Part shown: one piece after another, positions 26,149 through 33,131 of the stretch
Layout: each line of letters begins with the position of its first letter
Numbering within the stretch: the first letter of the stretch is position 1
Assembly: GCF_900111685.1 (NCBI RefSeq)
Contig: NZ_FOHX01000013.1
Location: 87,225-151,224 of the forward strand
DNA: 64,000 nucleotides
Origin: Nonomuraea wenchangensis
GTDB taxonomy: Bacteria > Actinomycetota > Actinomycetes > Streptosporangiales > Streptosporangiaceae
Direction: 5' to 3'
Program-made: the position numbers and the translations under genes
Notes under the pieces: generated by a model
Told to the model about the DNA's origin: nothing
Database searches by the model: none
Seen by the model: the letters and a program-made list of their open reading frames with translations, nothing else

Positions 26149-26843
26149 CCACCGGCGGCGGGCTCGACGGCGGGCTCGGCGACGCGCTGGAGCGGATCCT
26201 CACGGAGAGGTACAGCTGCCGTGCCTTCCGCCCGGACCCGGTGCCGCGCGACCTCCTCGACCGGATCTTCGCCCTGGCCCAGCGGACCCCGTCCTGGTGC
26301 AACTCCCAGCCCTGGCAGGTCATCCTGACCAGCGGCGAGGCGACGGAGAGGTTCCGTACCGCTCTCTACGCCGCCGCCTCGACCGGGCAGGGGCGCGCCG
26401 ACCTGCCGGGGCCGCAGGAGTACCGCGGCGTCTACCTGACACGGCGGCGCGAGGCCGGCTACGCCCTCTACCGCAGCCTGGGCATCGAACGGGAGGACCA
26501 CGAGGGACGCAGGCGCCAGCTGCTGGAGAACTACCGCTTCTTCGGCGCGCCCCACGTGGCGGTGATCACGTCCGACCGGTCGCTCGGCCCGTACGGCGCC
26601 ATCGACTGCGGCGCGTACGTGTCGACCTTGCTGATGGCCGCGCAGAGCCTGGGCGTCTCGGCGGTCCCGCAGGCCGCGCCGGCGATGCACGCCGACACCG
26701 TGCGAGCGCATCTCGGGATCCCCGAGGACCGCGTGATCGTCTGCGTCGTCTCTCTCGGCTATGCCGAGGAGCGGCATCCGGCCAACGCATTCCGTACCGG
26801 CCGGGAGGAACCGGGCAACGTCGTCGACCGGCGAGACCGGTGA
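26145..26843 (+). CDS. Nitroreductase-family FMN protein
   Basis: A 232-residue nitroreductase-fold flavoprotein. The FMN-binding start YSCRAFRPDPVPRDLLDRI is followed by RTPSWCNSQPWQV and the C-terminal DCGAYVSTLLMAAQSLGV. The TTG start overlaps the reductase stop as TTGA; no better start is near. It ends the operon and converges on the TetR gene. Members reduce nitro groups, quinones or enoates. In other catabolic clusters they act as enoyl-type reductases, but nothing here fixes the substrate. Confidence 0.85.
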   Translation: MTTGGGLDGGLGDALERILTERYSCRAFRPDPVPRDLLDRIFALAQRTPSWCNSQPWQVILTSGEATERFRTALYAAASTGQGRADLPGPQEYRGVYLTRRREAGYALYRSLGIEREDHEGRRRQLLENYRFFGAPHVAVITSDRSLGPYGAIDCGAYVSTLLMAAQSLGVSAVPQAAPAMHADTVRAHLGIPEDRVIVCVVSLGYAEERHPANAFRTGREEPGNVVDRRDR

Positions 26844-26856
26844 CCCTCGCCGTGGA

Positions 26857-27540
26857 TCAGCGGGACGACCGCCTCCGCCGCGCCGCGGTGGCGGGGGTCT
26901 CTCCGGCCTCCTCGACCAGTTGTGATCGGCTGCTCAGGCCGTGGCGGACCAGGGACTGTGCGGTGCGGACGACCGTCTCATAGGTGTCACGTCGGGGGTT
27001 CCACCACTCGGCCGCCCAGTTGAGCGCGCCCATCACCAGCAGCTGGGCCGTGCGGGGATCGAGGTCGGGCCGCAACTGGCCGTCCTCGTGGAGGTCCTGG
27101 AAGAGGTTGCGCCATACCTTGCCGTAGGCGGCCTCCTCGGCGAGTTGCCTCGTGCGCAGGTGTTCGGGCATCTGTCCGGAGTTGCGGATCACGGCGGTGG
27201 CGAAGTCGGAGAGTTCGAGTTCGAGGTGCAGGTGGGCCTCGACGGCGGCGCAGATGCGGTCCATCGGGGTGGTGTCGTCGGGAAGTTCGTCGAGGACCTT
27301 GGTCACGTGTTCGCGGACGCGCTGGGCTCCGGTCCACATGACCTCTTCGATGAGTTCCTCGCGGGAGCCGAAGTAGTAGTAGATGGCCGGTGCCTGCAGT
27401 TGTGCCTGGTCGGCGATGTCGCTGAGGCGGGTGCCCGCGTAGCCCTTACGGCTGAGCACGTGCGCCGCCGCGTCGAGAATCCGCTCGCGCGTCCGCGCTG
27501 ACTTGGAACTGTCTTCCGAACCGGCAACTCTCCTGGACAC
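26857..27540 (-). CDS. TetR-family regulator (second of pair)
   Basis: A 227-residue TetR repressor. The DNA-binding part is SARTRERILDAAAHVL, SDIADQAQLQAPAIYYYFGS, REELIEEVMW. The rest is a helical ligand domain (AVEAHLHLELELSDFATAVIRN, AQLLVMGALNWAAEWWNPR) resembling regulators that sense acyl-CoA or aromatic intermediates. The GTG start at 27540 has no strong ribosome site. It faces the CitE-like gene across a gap with an AT-rich dyad, so autoregulation and control of the divergent unit are likely. Its 5' part is nearly identical to the TetR gene at 1-261. Confidence 0.92.
   Translation of the reverse strand: MSRRVAGSEDSSKSARTRERILDAAAHVLSRKGYAGTRLSDIADQAQLQAPAIYYYFGSREELIEEVMWTGAQRVREHVTKVLDELPDDTTPMDRICAAVEAHLHLELELSDFATAVIRNSGQMPEHLRTRQLAEEAAYGKVWRNLFQDLHEDGQLRPDLDPRTAQLLVMGALNWAAEWWNPRRDTYETVVRTAQSLVRHGLSSRSQLVEEAGETPATAARRRRSSR
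27328..27489. repeat. Near-identical TetR 5' segment, copy 2
   Basis: Matches 1-162 in the same orientation with three single-base differences (27423, 27448, 27478 here). Identity breaks down immediately past 27489 toward the gene starts, so the conserved block begins inside the coding region. Together the copies bracket the catabolic island. Confidence 0.95.
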
Positions 27541-27606
27541 CCGGCGATTCTACTGCCGGCCACCGTCACCGACGCCCGAGTGGGCGAGACACAGGAGAAT
27601 CTGCTT

Positions 27607-27623
27607 TAATTTAATATAAATTA
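27607..27623. promoter_or_regulatory. AT-rich dyad between TetR and CitE-like gene
   Basis: TAATTTA-ATA-TAAATTA is a perfect dyad with seven-base arms in the 102-base divergent gap. AAATTAGA at its right edge matches the flank of the other sites. It lies 20 bases before the CitE-like start and 67 bases before the TetR start, fitting a repressor site for one or both. Confidence 0.55.
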
Positions 27624-27642
27624 GACACTTCGGGAGAGCCGA

Positions 27643-28494
27643 ATGATCGATGCCGTCCCTCCTCGTTCCTGCCTGTCCGTGCCGGGCACCGACGACAGGA
27701 AGATCCGCAAGGCGTGGGACTCCGCGGCCGACGAGGTCGTGCTCGACCTTGAGGACGCCGTACAGGTCGCGCGCAAGGACGAGGCACGCGGGATGCTCGC
27801 CGCGCTTCCCCGCCGCGCGGCCGGCCAGGTCGCGGTCCGGGTTAATGCGCCGCGCACCGCGTGGTGCCATCTGGACGTCATCGCCTCGGCGGGGCTGGAC
27901 GGACTGCCCGCCTCCATCGTGCTGCCGAAGGTGGAGAGCGCGGGAGACCTCGAGTTCCTGGACAGGCTGCTCGACGGCGTGGAGACGGCGGCGGGACGGG
28001 ACCGGCCGATCGGCGTGCAGGCATTGATCGAGACCGCCAAGGGCCTGGCCAACCTGCGGGAGATCGTGACGGCCTCGCCGCGGCTGCGTACCCTCGTTCT
28101 CGGTTACGCCGACCTCGGAGCATCTCTCGGCCGGACGGCGGACAGCTGGTCGTACGCTCAGGACGCGGTCCTGATCGCCGCGCGCAGCGCGGGCCTGGCG
28201 GCCATCGACGGCCCCTGGCTCGGCGTCGCCGACGACGAGGCGTTCCGGCGCGCCGTGCTGCGCGCCAGGGAACTCGGCTTCGACGGCAAGTGGGTGATCC
28301 ATCCACGTCAGCTCGGCACCGTCAACGGCGTCTTCACCCCGAGCACGGACGAGGTGGCCGAGGCCCGCGCGGTGCTCGACGCGCTGCGCGGGTCCGAGGC
28401 GGGAGCGGTGGAACGGGAAGGGAAGATGATCGACGAAGCGGTGGCGGTCGCGGCCAGGCGGGTCCTGGCCCGGGCGGAAGGGATGCAGCGATGA
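27643..28494 (+). CDS. CitE-like CoA ester lyase (HpcH/HpaI superfamily)
   Basis: A 283-residue member of the malyl-/citramalyl-CoA lyase and citrate-lyase-beta group, which cleaves or forms a C-C bond next to a CoA ester with Mg2+. Signatures are PRSCLSVPGTD at the start, VLDLEDAVQVARKDEAR (Mg2+ and CoA contact), LPKVESAGDLEFLDRLL with the metal Glu, and KWVIHPRQLGTVNGVFTP. It overlaps a two-hotdog MaoC dehydratase by four bases. The same pair handles mesaconyl/itaconyl-CoA and citramalyl- or methylmalyl-CoA in other bacteria, which would turn a C5 branched fragment into acetyl-CoA plus pyruvate, or propionyl-CoA plus glyoxylate. Confidence 0.88.
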   Translation: MIDAVPPRSCLSVPGTDDRKIRKAWDSAADEVVLDLEDAVQVARKDEARGMLAALPRRAAGQVAVRVNAPRTAWCHLDVIASAGLDGLPASIVLPKVESAGDLEFLDRLLDGVETAAGRDRPIGVQALIETAKGLANLREIVTASPRLRTLVLGYADLGASLGRTADSWSYAQDAVLIAARSAGLAAIDGPWLGVADDEAFRRAVLRARELGFDGKWVIHPRQLGTVNGVFTPSTDEVAEARAVLDALRGSEAGAVEREGKMIDEAVAVAARRVLARAEGMQR

Positions 28495-29501
28495 CGACGA
28501 TCGCCGAAGGGCCGTACTTCGAGGAGCTGACGGTCGGGCAGGTCTTCGACGGCGCGCCGGGCCTCACCTTGACGGAGGGGCACGGCGCCACTCACCAGGC
28601 CATCGTGGGCGACCGGCTCCGCCTGCCGCTCGACTCCGACCTCTGCCGGGAGGTGACGGGAGGAGAGCCGCTGGCTCATCCGGCGCTGGTCTGGGACGTG
28701 GCGATCGGGCAGTCCACTCTCGTCACCCACCACGTCAAGGCGAACCTGTTCTACCGCGGCCTCGCCTTCCGCCGTCTGCCGGTGATCGGCGACACCCTCC
28801 GCACCTCCACAGAGGTGGTGGCGCTGCGCCAGAACCGGGCGAAACCGGGCCGCCGTCCCACGGGACTGGCGGTCCTGCGGATGACCACGGTGGACCAGCG
28901 AGGACGCCCGGTGCTGGACTTCTGGCGCTGTGCCATGCTGCCGCTGCGCGACCCCGGGACGCTGACGGGTCATGACGCGGACCTCGACCAGGTGGGGGAG
29001 CGGGTCTCCGACGCCGAACTCGCCGCCAGGACGGCCGAGTTGCTGAAGGGCTGGCGGCTCGACCGGTTCAGGGAGCAGGTCCCTGGCCGGCACTTCTCCG
29101 ATGTCGCCGAGGGCGAAAGCCGGCAGGTGGGCGGGGGAGACGTGGTGTCCAGCGCTCCGGAGCTGGCCAGACTCACCCTCAATGTCGCACAGGTCCACCA
29201 TGACGCCAGGGCCGCCGGAGGCAGCCGGCTGGTGTACGGCGGTCACACGATCGGTCTCGCCCTGTCGCACGTCGCACGGGCCCTGCCGAACCTCGTCGCC
29301 GTCGTGGCCTGGCACGGCTGCGACCACCTGGGGCCGGTCCGTGAAGGCGACACGCTGTCCAGCGAGGTGCTGGCCGAGCGCCGCCAGCCGCTGCCCGGCG
29401 GCGGCGGGCTGGTCCATCTCCGCTCGCTGGTGAAGGCGACGGCCGGCGACGGCGAGCCGCGAGACGTGCTGGACTGGCGCTTCGTCGCCGTGATGGCGTA
29501 G
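28491..29501 (+). CDS. MaoC-like dehydratase, two hotdog domains (mesaconyl/itaconyl-CoA hydratase-like)
   Basis: A 336-residue protein with two MaoC-type hotdog halves, the size of mesaconyl-CoA and itaconyl-CoA hydratases. The N half shows YFEELTVGQVFDGAPGLTLT, HPALVWDVAIGQST and GDTLRTSTEVVALR. The C half shows RHFSDVAEGESRQV, LNVAQVHHDARAAGGSRLVYGGHT and the closing GDTLSSEVLAERR. The ATG overlaps the lyase stop. Function is assigned mainly from length and pairing with the CitE-like lyase. Why it would share the aromatic island's operator is explained if ring or side-chain degradation releases a methyl-branched C4-C5 unit (inference). Confidence 0.82.
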   Translation: MTTIAEGPYFEELTVGQVFDGAPGLTLTEGHGATHQAIVGDRLRLPLDSDLCREVTGGEPLAHPALVWDVAIGQSTLVTHHVKANLFYRGLAFRRLPVIGDTLRTSTEVVALRQNRAKPGRRPTGLAVLRMTTVDQRGRPVLDFWRCAMLPLRDPGTLTGHDADLDQVGERVSDAELAARTAELLKGWRLDRFREQVPGRHFSDVAEGESRQVGGGDVVSSAPELARLTLNVAQVHHDARAAGGSRLVYGGHTIGLALSHVARALPNLVAVVAWHGCDHLGPVREGDTLSSEVLAERRQPLPGGGGLVHLRSLVKATAGDGEPRDVLDWRFVAVMA

Positions 29502-29697
29502 GCCGGGCGGGAGCTGTGCCGCAACGGTGGAAGCCGGCCTGCCACTCTCGAAGCGGTTCTCGATTCCGAAGGCGACCTTCGACCACCTGGCCTCGCTGGA
29601 GCCGTTTCGACGTGCCGGTCGAGGTGGTCTTCTCCACGGCCCCGTTCCCGAGGATCGGCGAACGCGCTGCCTGATATATCGGTATAAATAACGATCT

Positions 29698-31365
29698 ATG
29701 ACTCTCAGGTGCGGTTCGGCGGCCAGGATCGGCATCGCGGCGTTACTCCTCGGCGGATGCGGGCTCGTGCCCTTACCGGGCGGGAGTTCCCAGCCGCGGC
29801 AGCCAACCGCATCCGCCGCCACCGCATCCGCCGCCACCCCGCCCGAAGCCTCCCCGGTGCCGTCGGTCTCCGCCACCTCCGCAGGCTCCGCATCCGCCGC
29901 AACGCCCGAGACCGCCGGCGGGCCCGCCCTGGCCACCCTGTACGGCGACGGCCACGACGACGATCACGGCGGCGCGAAGATCGAGGTGATCGGGCTGGAG
30001 CGCACCACCCCGACATCGGTCACCGCCCGCTTCCGGATCAGCGCCGAGACCGGCATGGTCAGGGTGGCCGGCTTCAGGGCCTCCGGTCTGCCCGGAACCA
30101 CGCTCTACGACGACACCCGCGCCTTCTCCGGCTTCTACCTGCTGGACCATCCGCGCCTGAGCGCGTACTACCCGATGCGCAAGGAGGACATCGACCGCCG
30201 GGCCCCCTGCCTGTGCAGCTATCCGGACTTCTTCGCGAAGGCCACGCCCGGCGCGCCCGCCCAGCACTGGGCCGTCTATCAGGTCCCGCCGGAGACGACC
30301 AGCGTGGCGGTCGGCTTCCACCATGCGGGCGTCACCGCGCCCCTGCCGATCAGCCCCGCGGGCACTGGCGCCCGACTGGACGACGAGCCTGACGCCGCGG
30401 CCATCACGGCGGCCTTTCCCACCACCGTCCCGCTCGCCACCCACCTGTCCGGCACCACGTCCTCGGTCGCAGAGTCGGACAAGCAGGTCGAGATCGCGCT
30501 CAACACCGACGTCCTGTTCGCCTTCGACGAGGCCAGGCTCACCTCCCAGGCCCGCAAGATCTTGCGCCGCACCGCTGACCGGATCGACGCCGAGGCCACG
30601 GGCGCCGTACACATCGTCGGCCACACCGACGACGTCGGCACCGGACGCTACAACCTCGCCCTGTCCCTGCGCCGCGCCAAGGCGGTCGAACAAGCGCTCG
30701 CCGCGCTCGTCCCGGACGCGAGGTTCCGTACCGAAGGCAGGGGCGAGGACGAGCCGGCCGACAAGGGCGACTCCGACCAGGCCCGTGCCCGCAACCGGCG
30801 GGTCGAGGTGACGTTCGAGCGGGCGAGTGCCGTCGCGTCCCAGCCTGGCCCGGAGGCGACTTCGGCCCCCTCTGGTCCCGGGTCCGCTTCTGCTCCCTCC
30901 ACCACCCAAGCCTCCGCGACGCCCGGTCCGGCCGTGGCCACCGCCACCGGGCAGCGCGAGCTGACCGGCCTGTCGGCCGACCTCCTCGAACTGCGCCGGC
31001 TCAGCGGCAGGACACTCATCGCCACCGTCGACTTCCGCCACACCGGTGAGGGCGGTCCGGTCCGCCTGGAGAGCGGCGCCTGGGACCGTGACGCCGAGAG
31101 GTTCGGGTCCGTGCTCGCGGTCAAAATCGACTTCTTCTGGCTCGCGCTGACCGACGCCGCCGGGACGCGCTACTTCCCGTTGATGACAGCAGGGGACCGC
31201 CACCCGGAACGCTGCGTCTGCTCGACGCCCATCCTGACCAAGGTCGGGCCCGGGGAGCACATCCGGATGTTCGTGCTCATGACCGCGCCGCCCGCCGACG
31301 TGACCAGCGTCGACGTCAACCTCTTCGGGTTCACCCCAATGAGGGGTGTAGCCGTCAGCGGGTGA
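29698..31365 (+). CDS. Lipoprotein with OmpA-like domain between two CxCS modules
   Basis: A 555-residue exported lipoprotein. The signal peptide ends at the lipobox LLLGGC (Cys21). An Ala/Ser/Pro/Thr linker leads to a first beta-rich domain, about 75-210. An OmpA peptidoglycan-binding domain, about 262-377, has DVLFAFDEARLTSQARKIL, VHIVGHTDDVGTGRYNLALS, GRGEDEPAD and ARNRRVEVTF. A second Ser/Pro linker precedes a final domain at 420-555. The first and last domains share a YxPM/YFPL block followed by CLCSYP or CVCSTP, so they look duplicated. It would sit on the outer face of the membrane holding peptidoglycan. ATG 29698 follows an AT-rich promoter-like stretch at 29673-29696. Confidence 0.85.
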   Translation: MTLRCGSAARIGIAALLLGGCGLVPLPGGSSQPRQPTASAATASAATPPEASPVPSVSATSAGSASAATPETAGGPALATLYGDGHDDDHGGAKIEVIGLERTTPTSVTARFRISAETGMVRVAGFRASGLPGTTLYDDTRAFSGFYLLDHPRLSAYYPMRKEDIDRRAPCLCSYPDFFAKATPGAPAQHWAVYQVPPETTSVAVGFHHAGVTAPLPISPAGTGARLDDEPDAAAITAAFPTTVPLATHLSGTTSSVAESDKQVEIALNTDVLFAFDEARLTSQARKILRRTADRIDAEATGAVHIVGHTDDVGTGRYNLALSLRRAKAVEQALAALVPDARFRTEGRGEDEPADKGDSDQARARNRRVEVTFERASAVASQPGPEATSAPSGPGSASAPSTTQASATPGPAVATATGQRELTGLSADLLELRRLSGRTLIATVDFRHTGEGGPVRLESGAWDRDAERFGSVLAVKIDFFWLALTDAAGTRYFPLMTAGDRHPERCVCSTPILTKVGPGEHIRMFVLMTAPPADVTSVDVNLFGFTPMRGVAVSG

Positions 31366-31490
31366 CTGTCTGTCGGCGGCACGGGCACGACGGCCACCGT
31401 CTGCGGCGCTGACACGTCGCGCTGTCAGGGGCGGGCTCGCAGCCCTGGCGGCTGGGGGAGGGGCCGGCGGTCATTCCGAAGCCGCCGAGA

Positions 31491-31515
31491 AAAGTGCTCA
31501 TTGGGTGAGCACTTT
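31491..31515. promoter_or_regulatory. Perfect inverted repeat upstream of VOC gene
   Basis: AAAGTGCTCA and TGAGCACTTT are ten-base perfect arms around a five-base spacer, 49 bases before the VOC start and 126 bases after the lipoprotein stop. There is no T-tract beyond it, so an operator is more likely than a terminator. No regulator gene is adjacent. Confidence 0.6.
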
Positions 31516-31563
31516 GCCTGGAAGCATCGATCTCACAAGCCACCGTACGGAAGGCAGAGAGAC

Positions 31564-31977
31564 ATGCTCCGCGGACTCACCACCATCAGCTTCTTCGCCC
31601 ATGACGTCGTCGCCGCCCGCGACTGGTACGCCGAGCTCTTCGGCGTACGGGCCTACTTCCAGCGGCCCGAGCAGGGCGACCCGGCCTACGTGGAGTTCCG
31701 CGTCGGCGACTACCAGCACGAGCTCGGCATCGTCGACGCGCGCTACGCCCCGGACGGCTGGAGCGCCGAGGGCGGCGGAGCGATCGCCTACTGGGCCGTG
31801 GACGACCTGGAGGCGGCCTGGGCGCGGCTGCTGGAGATGGGGGCCACCCCGTTCGACAAGGCGACGGAGCGCGGCCCCGGGTTCGTCACCGCCTCGGTGC
31901 GCGACCCGTTCGGCAACATCCTCGGCATCATGGTCAACCAGCACTACATGGACGTCCTCGCCGGCCGGAACGGCTGA
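31564..31977 (+). CDS. VOC-family (glyoxalase/bleomycin-resistance fold) protein
   Basis: A 137-residue vicinal-oxygen-chelate protein with paired beta-alpha-beta-beta-beta modules: LTTISFFAHDVVAARDWYAELFGV, YQHELGIVDARY, AIAYWAVDDLEAAWARLLEMGA, and VRDPFGNILGIMVN. The possible metal ligands (the HELG region and a C-terminal Glu/Asp) are incomplete, so it may bind rather than convert a ligand. ATG 31564 (GGAAGG upstream) is preferred over an upstream TTG inside the inverted repeat. It is followed after five bases by a YdeI-like gene. Confidence 0.87.
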   Translation: MLRGLTTISFFAHDVVAARDWYAELFGVRAYFQRPEQGDPAYVEFRVGDYQHELGIVDARYAPDGWSAEGGGAIAYWAVDDLEAAWARLLEMGATPFDKATERGPGFVTASVRDPFGNILGIMVNQHYMDVLAGRNG

Positions 31978-31982
31978 CCACG

Positions 31983-32348
31983 ATGACCGGCGACGACGCC
32001 CTGCTCCTGCCCGACGCCGCCGCGTGGCGGGCATGGCTGGCCGGGCACCACGACAGCGCCCGCGACGTCTGGCTGCTGATAGCCAAGAAGAACAGCGGCG
32101 CGACGACCGTCACCATCGACGAGGCCCTGGACGAGGCGCTGTGCCACGGCTGGATCGACAGCCACCGCAGGAAGTTCGACGGCGACCACTACCTGCAGCG
32201 CTACTCGCCGCGCGCCCGCCGGAGCCCTTGGTCCAGCATCAACGTCGCCAGGGCCGAGGCGCTGACGGCCGCCGGCCGGATGCGCCCGGCAGGCCACGCC
32301 GCGATCGAGACCGCCAAGGCCACCGGCCGCTGGCCCGCCCAGCGATGA
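31983..32348 (+). CDS. YdeI/OmpD-associated-family protein, C-terminally short
   Basis: A 121-residue protein matching the N-terminal two thirds of the YdeI-like family: WLAGHHDSARDVWLLIAKKN, TIDEALDEALCHGWIDSHRR, YLQRYSPRARRSPWSSINV, and GRMRPAGHAAIETAKATGRW. Family members of about 190 residues continue after this point with a helical domain, but here the frame stops four residues later (PAQR). No continuation is visible in the 60 bases downstream. It is either a genuine short form or a 3' truncation. Function unknown. Confidence 0.8.
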   Translation: MTGDDALLLPDAAAWRAWLAGHHDSARDVWLLIAKKNSGATTVTIDEALDEALCHGWIDSHRRKFDGDHYLQRYSPRARRSPWSSINVARAEALTAAGRMRPAGHAAIETAKATGRWPAQR

Positions 32349-32377
32349 CCGTGACACGTTCCTTACCGACAGCCCGA

Positions 32378-32417
32378 TTAGTCATGGCCCTCCGGAGAAG
32401 GGAAGGGCCATGACTAA
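32378..32417 (+). promoter_or_regulatory. 14-base inverted repeat enclosing the ribosome site and start codon
   Basis: TTAGTCATGGCCCT (32378-32391) is a perfect inverse of AGGGCCATGACTAA (32404-32417). The right arm contains the ATG of the cysteine hydrolase and its next codons; the 12-base loop holds the purine-rich GGAGAAGGGA. In mRNA this would form a hairpin hiding the start codon while displaying the Shine-Dalgarno region in the loop. In DNA it could be an operator instead. Confidence 0.65.
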
Positions 32418-32964
32418 ATCCGCGCTGGTCGTCATCGACATGTTGAACCCCTATGACCATCAGGACGCCGACAAGCTCACCCGGCACGTCGCGCCGACCG
32501 TTGAGCCTCTGGCGAGGCTCGTCGCCCGCGCCCGTGAGCGTGACGACGTGGAGCTGATCTACGTCAACGACAACTACGGCGACTTCTCCGCCGACCGGCA
32601 CGAACTGGAGAAGCGGGCGATGGAGGGGGAGCGGCCGGACCTGGTGGAGCCGATTTTGCCGCCGGCGGAGTGCGCCTTCCTGCCCAAGGTGCGTCACAGC
32701 GCGTTCTTCGGCACGTCCCTGGAGTACCTGCTGTCTCACCTGGAGATCGGGACCGTCGTGCTGGCGGGGCAGGTGACGGAGCAGTGCGTGCTCTACAGCG
32801 CGCTGGACGCGTACGTGCGCCACTTCGACCTGACGGTGCCGCCGGACTGTGTGGCCGCCATCCACGAGGACCTCGGCGAGGCGGCGCTGCGCATGATGGA
32901 ACGCAACATGTCGGCGCGCCTGACCCCGTCCCGCGACGTCTTCGCACAAAAATCTACATTGTAA
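32410..32964 (+). CDS. Cysteine hydrolase (isochorismatase family)
   Basis: A 184-residue isochorismatase-fold hydrolase. The catalytic set Asp10 (LVVIDML), Lys93 (FLPKVRHSAFFGT) and Cys126 (QVTEQCVLYSA) is complete, indicating amidase or nicotinamidase-like chemistry rather than isochorismate cleavage. ATG 32410 lies within one arm of a perfect inverted repeat. The stop codon falls inside a 20-base sequence that recurs 4.5 kb downstream. The natural substrate cannot be deduced. Confidence 0.9.
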   Translation: MTKSALVVIDMLNPYDHQDADKLTRHVAPTVEPLARLVARARERDDVELIYVNDNYGDFSADRHELEKRAMEGERPDLVEPILPPAECAFLPKVRHSAFFGTSLEYLLSHLEIGTVVLAGQVTEQCVLYSALDAYVRHFDLTVPPDCVAAIHEDLGEAALRMMERNMSARLTPSRDVFAQKSTL

Positions 32965-32971
32965 AGGCGCT
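32952..32971. repeat. Dispersed 20-base repeat, copy 1
   Basis: ATCTACATTGTAAAGGCGCT recurs at 37455-37474 in the same orientation with one mismatch. Its first 15 bases recur exactly at 41856-41870. The core TACATTGTA is a near-palindrome of the TACA/TGTA type bound by BlaI/MecI-family repressors. Here it holds the TAA stop of the cysteine hydrolase. Confidence 0.85.
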
Positions 32972-33102
32972 GGCTCGGGTGAAGTGAAAGTTTCAGGAGG
33001 AAGCCGCAGGTCGTCCGGCGCCGTGTCCGGGCGCCGGTTGACGCCTTACCGGTGGCGTGCGATCAAAGCTCGCACGGGACGACGGAGTCGCGTGTCAGGG
33101 CA

Positions 33103-33116
33103 TGTTAGCGCTACCA
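33103..33116. promoter_or_regulatory. LacI-type operator-like box
   Basis: TGTTAGCGCTACCA is a near-palindrome centred on GCGC, like LacI-family operators that precede secreted carbohydrate-active genes in actinomycetes. It lies 16 bases before the metalloprotease start. No LacI gene is visible in the window. Confidence 0.45.
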
Positions 33117-33131
33117 AAGGGGACCCGACCC

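Noticed and set aside
29502..29697. A remnant gene between the MaoC and lipoprotein genes
   Set aside because: Short open stretches exist in three frames, but none shows a recognisable domain. Only the AT-rich promoter-like end is supported.
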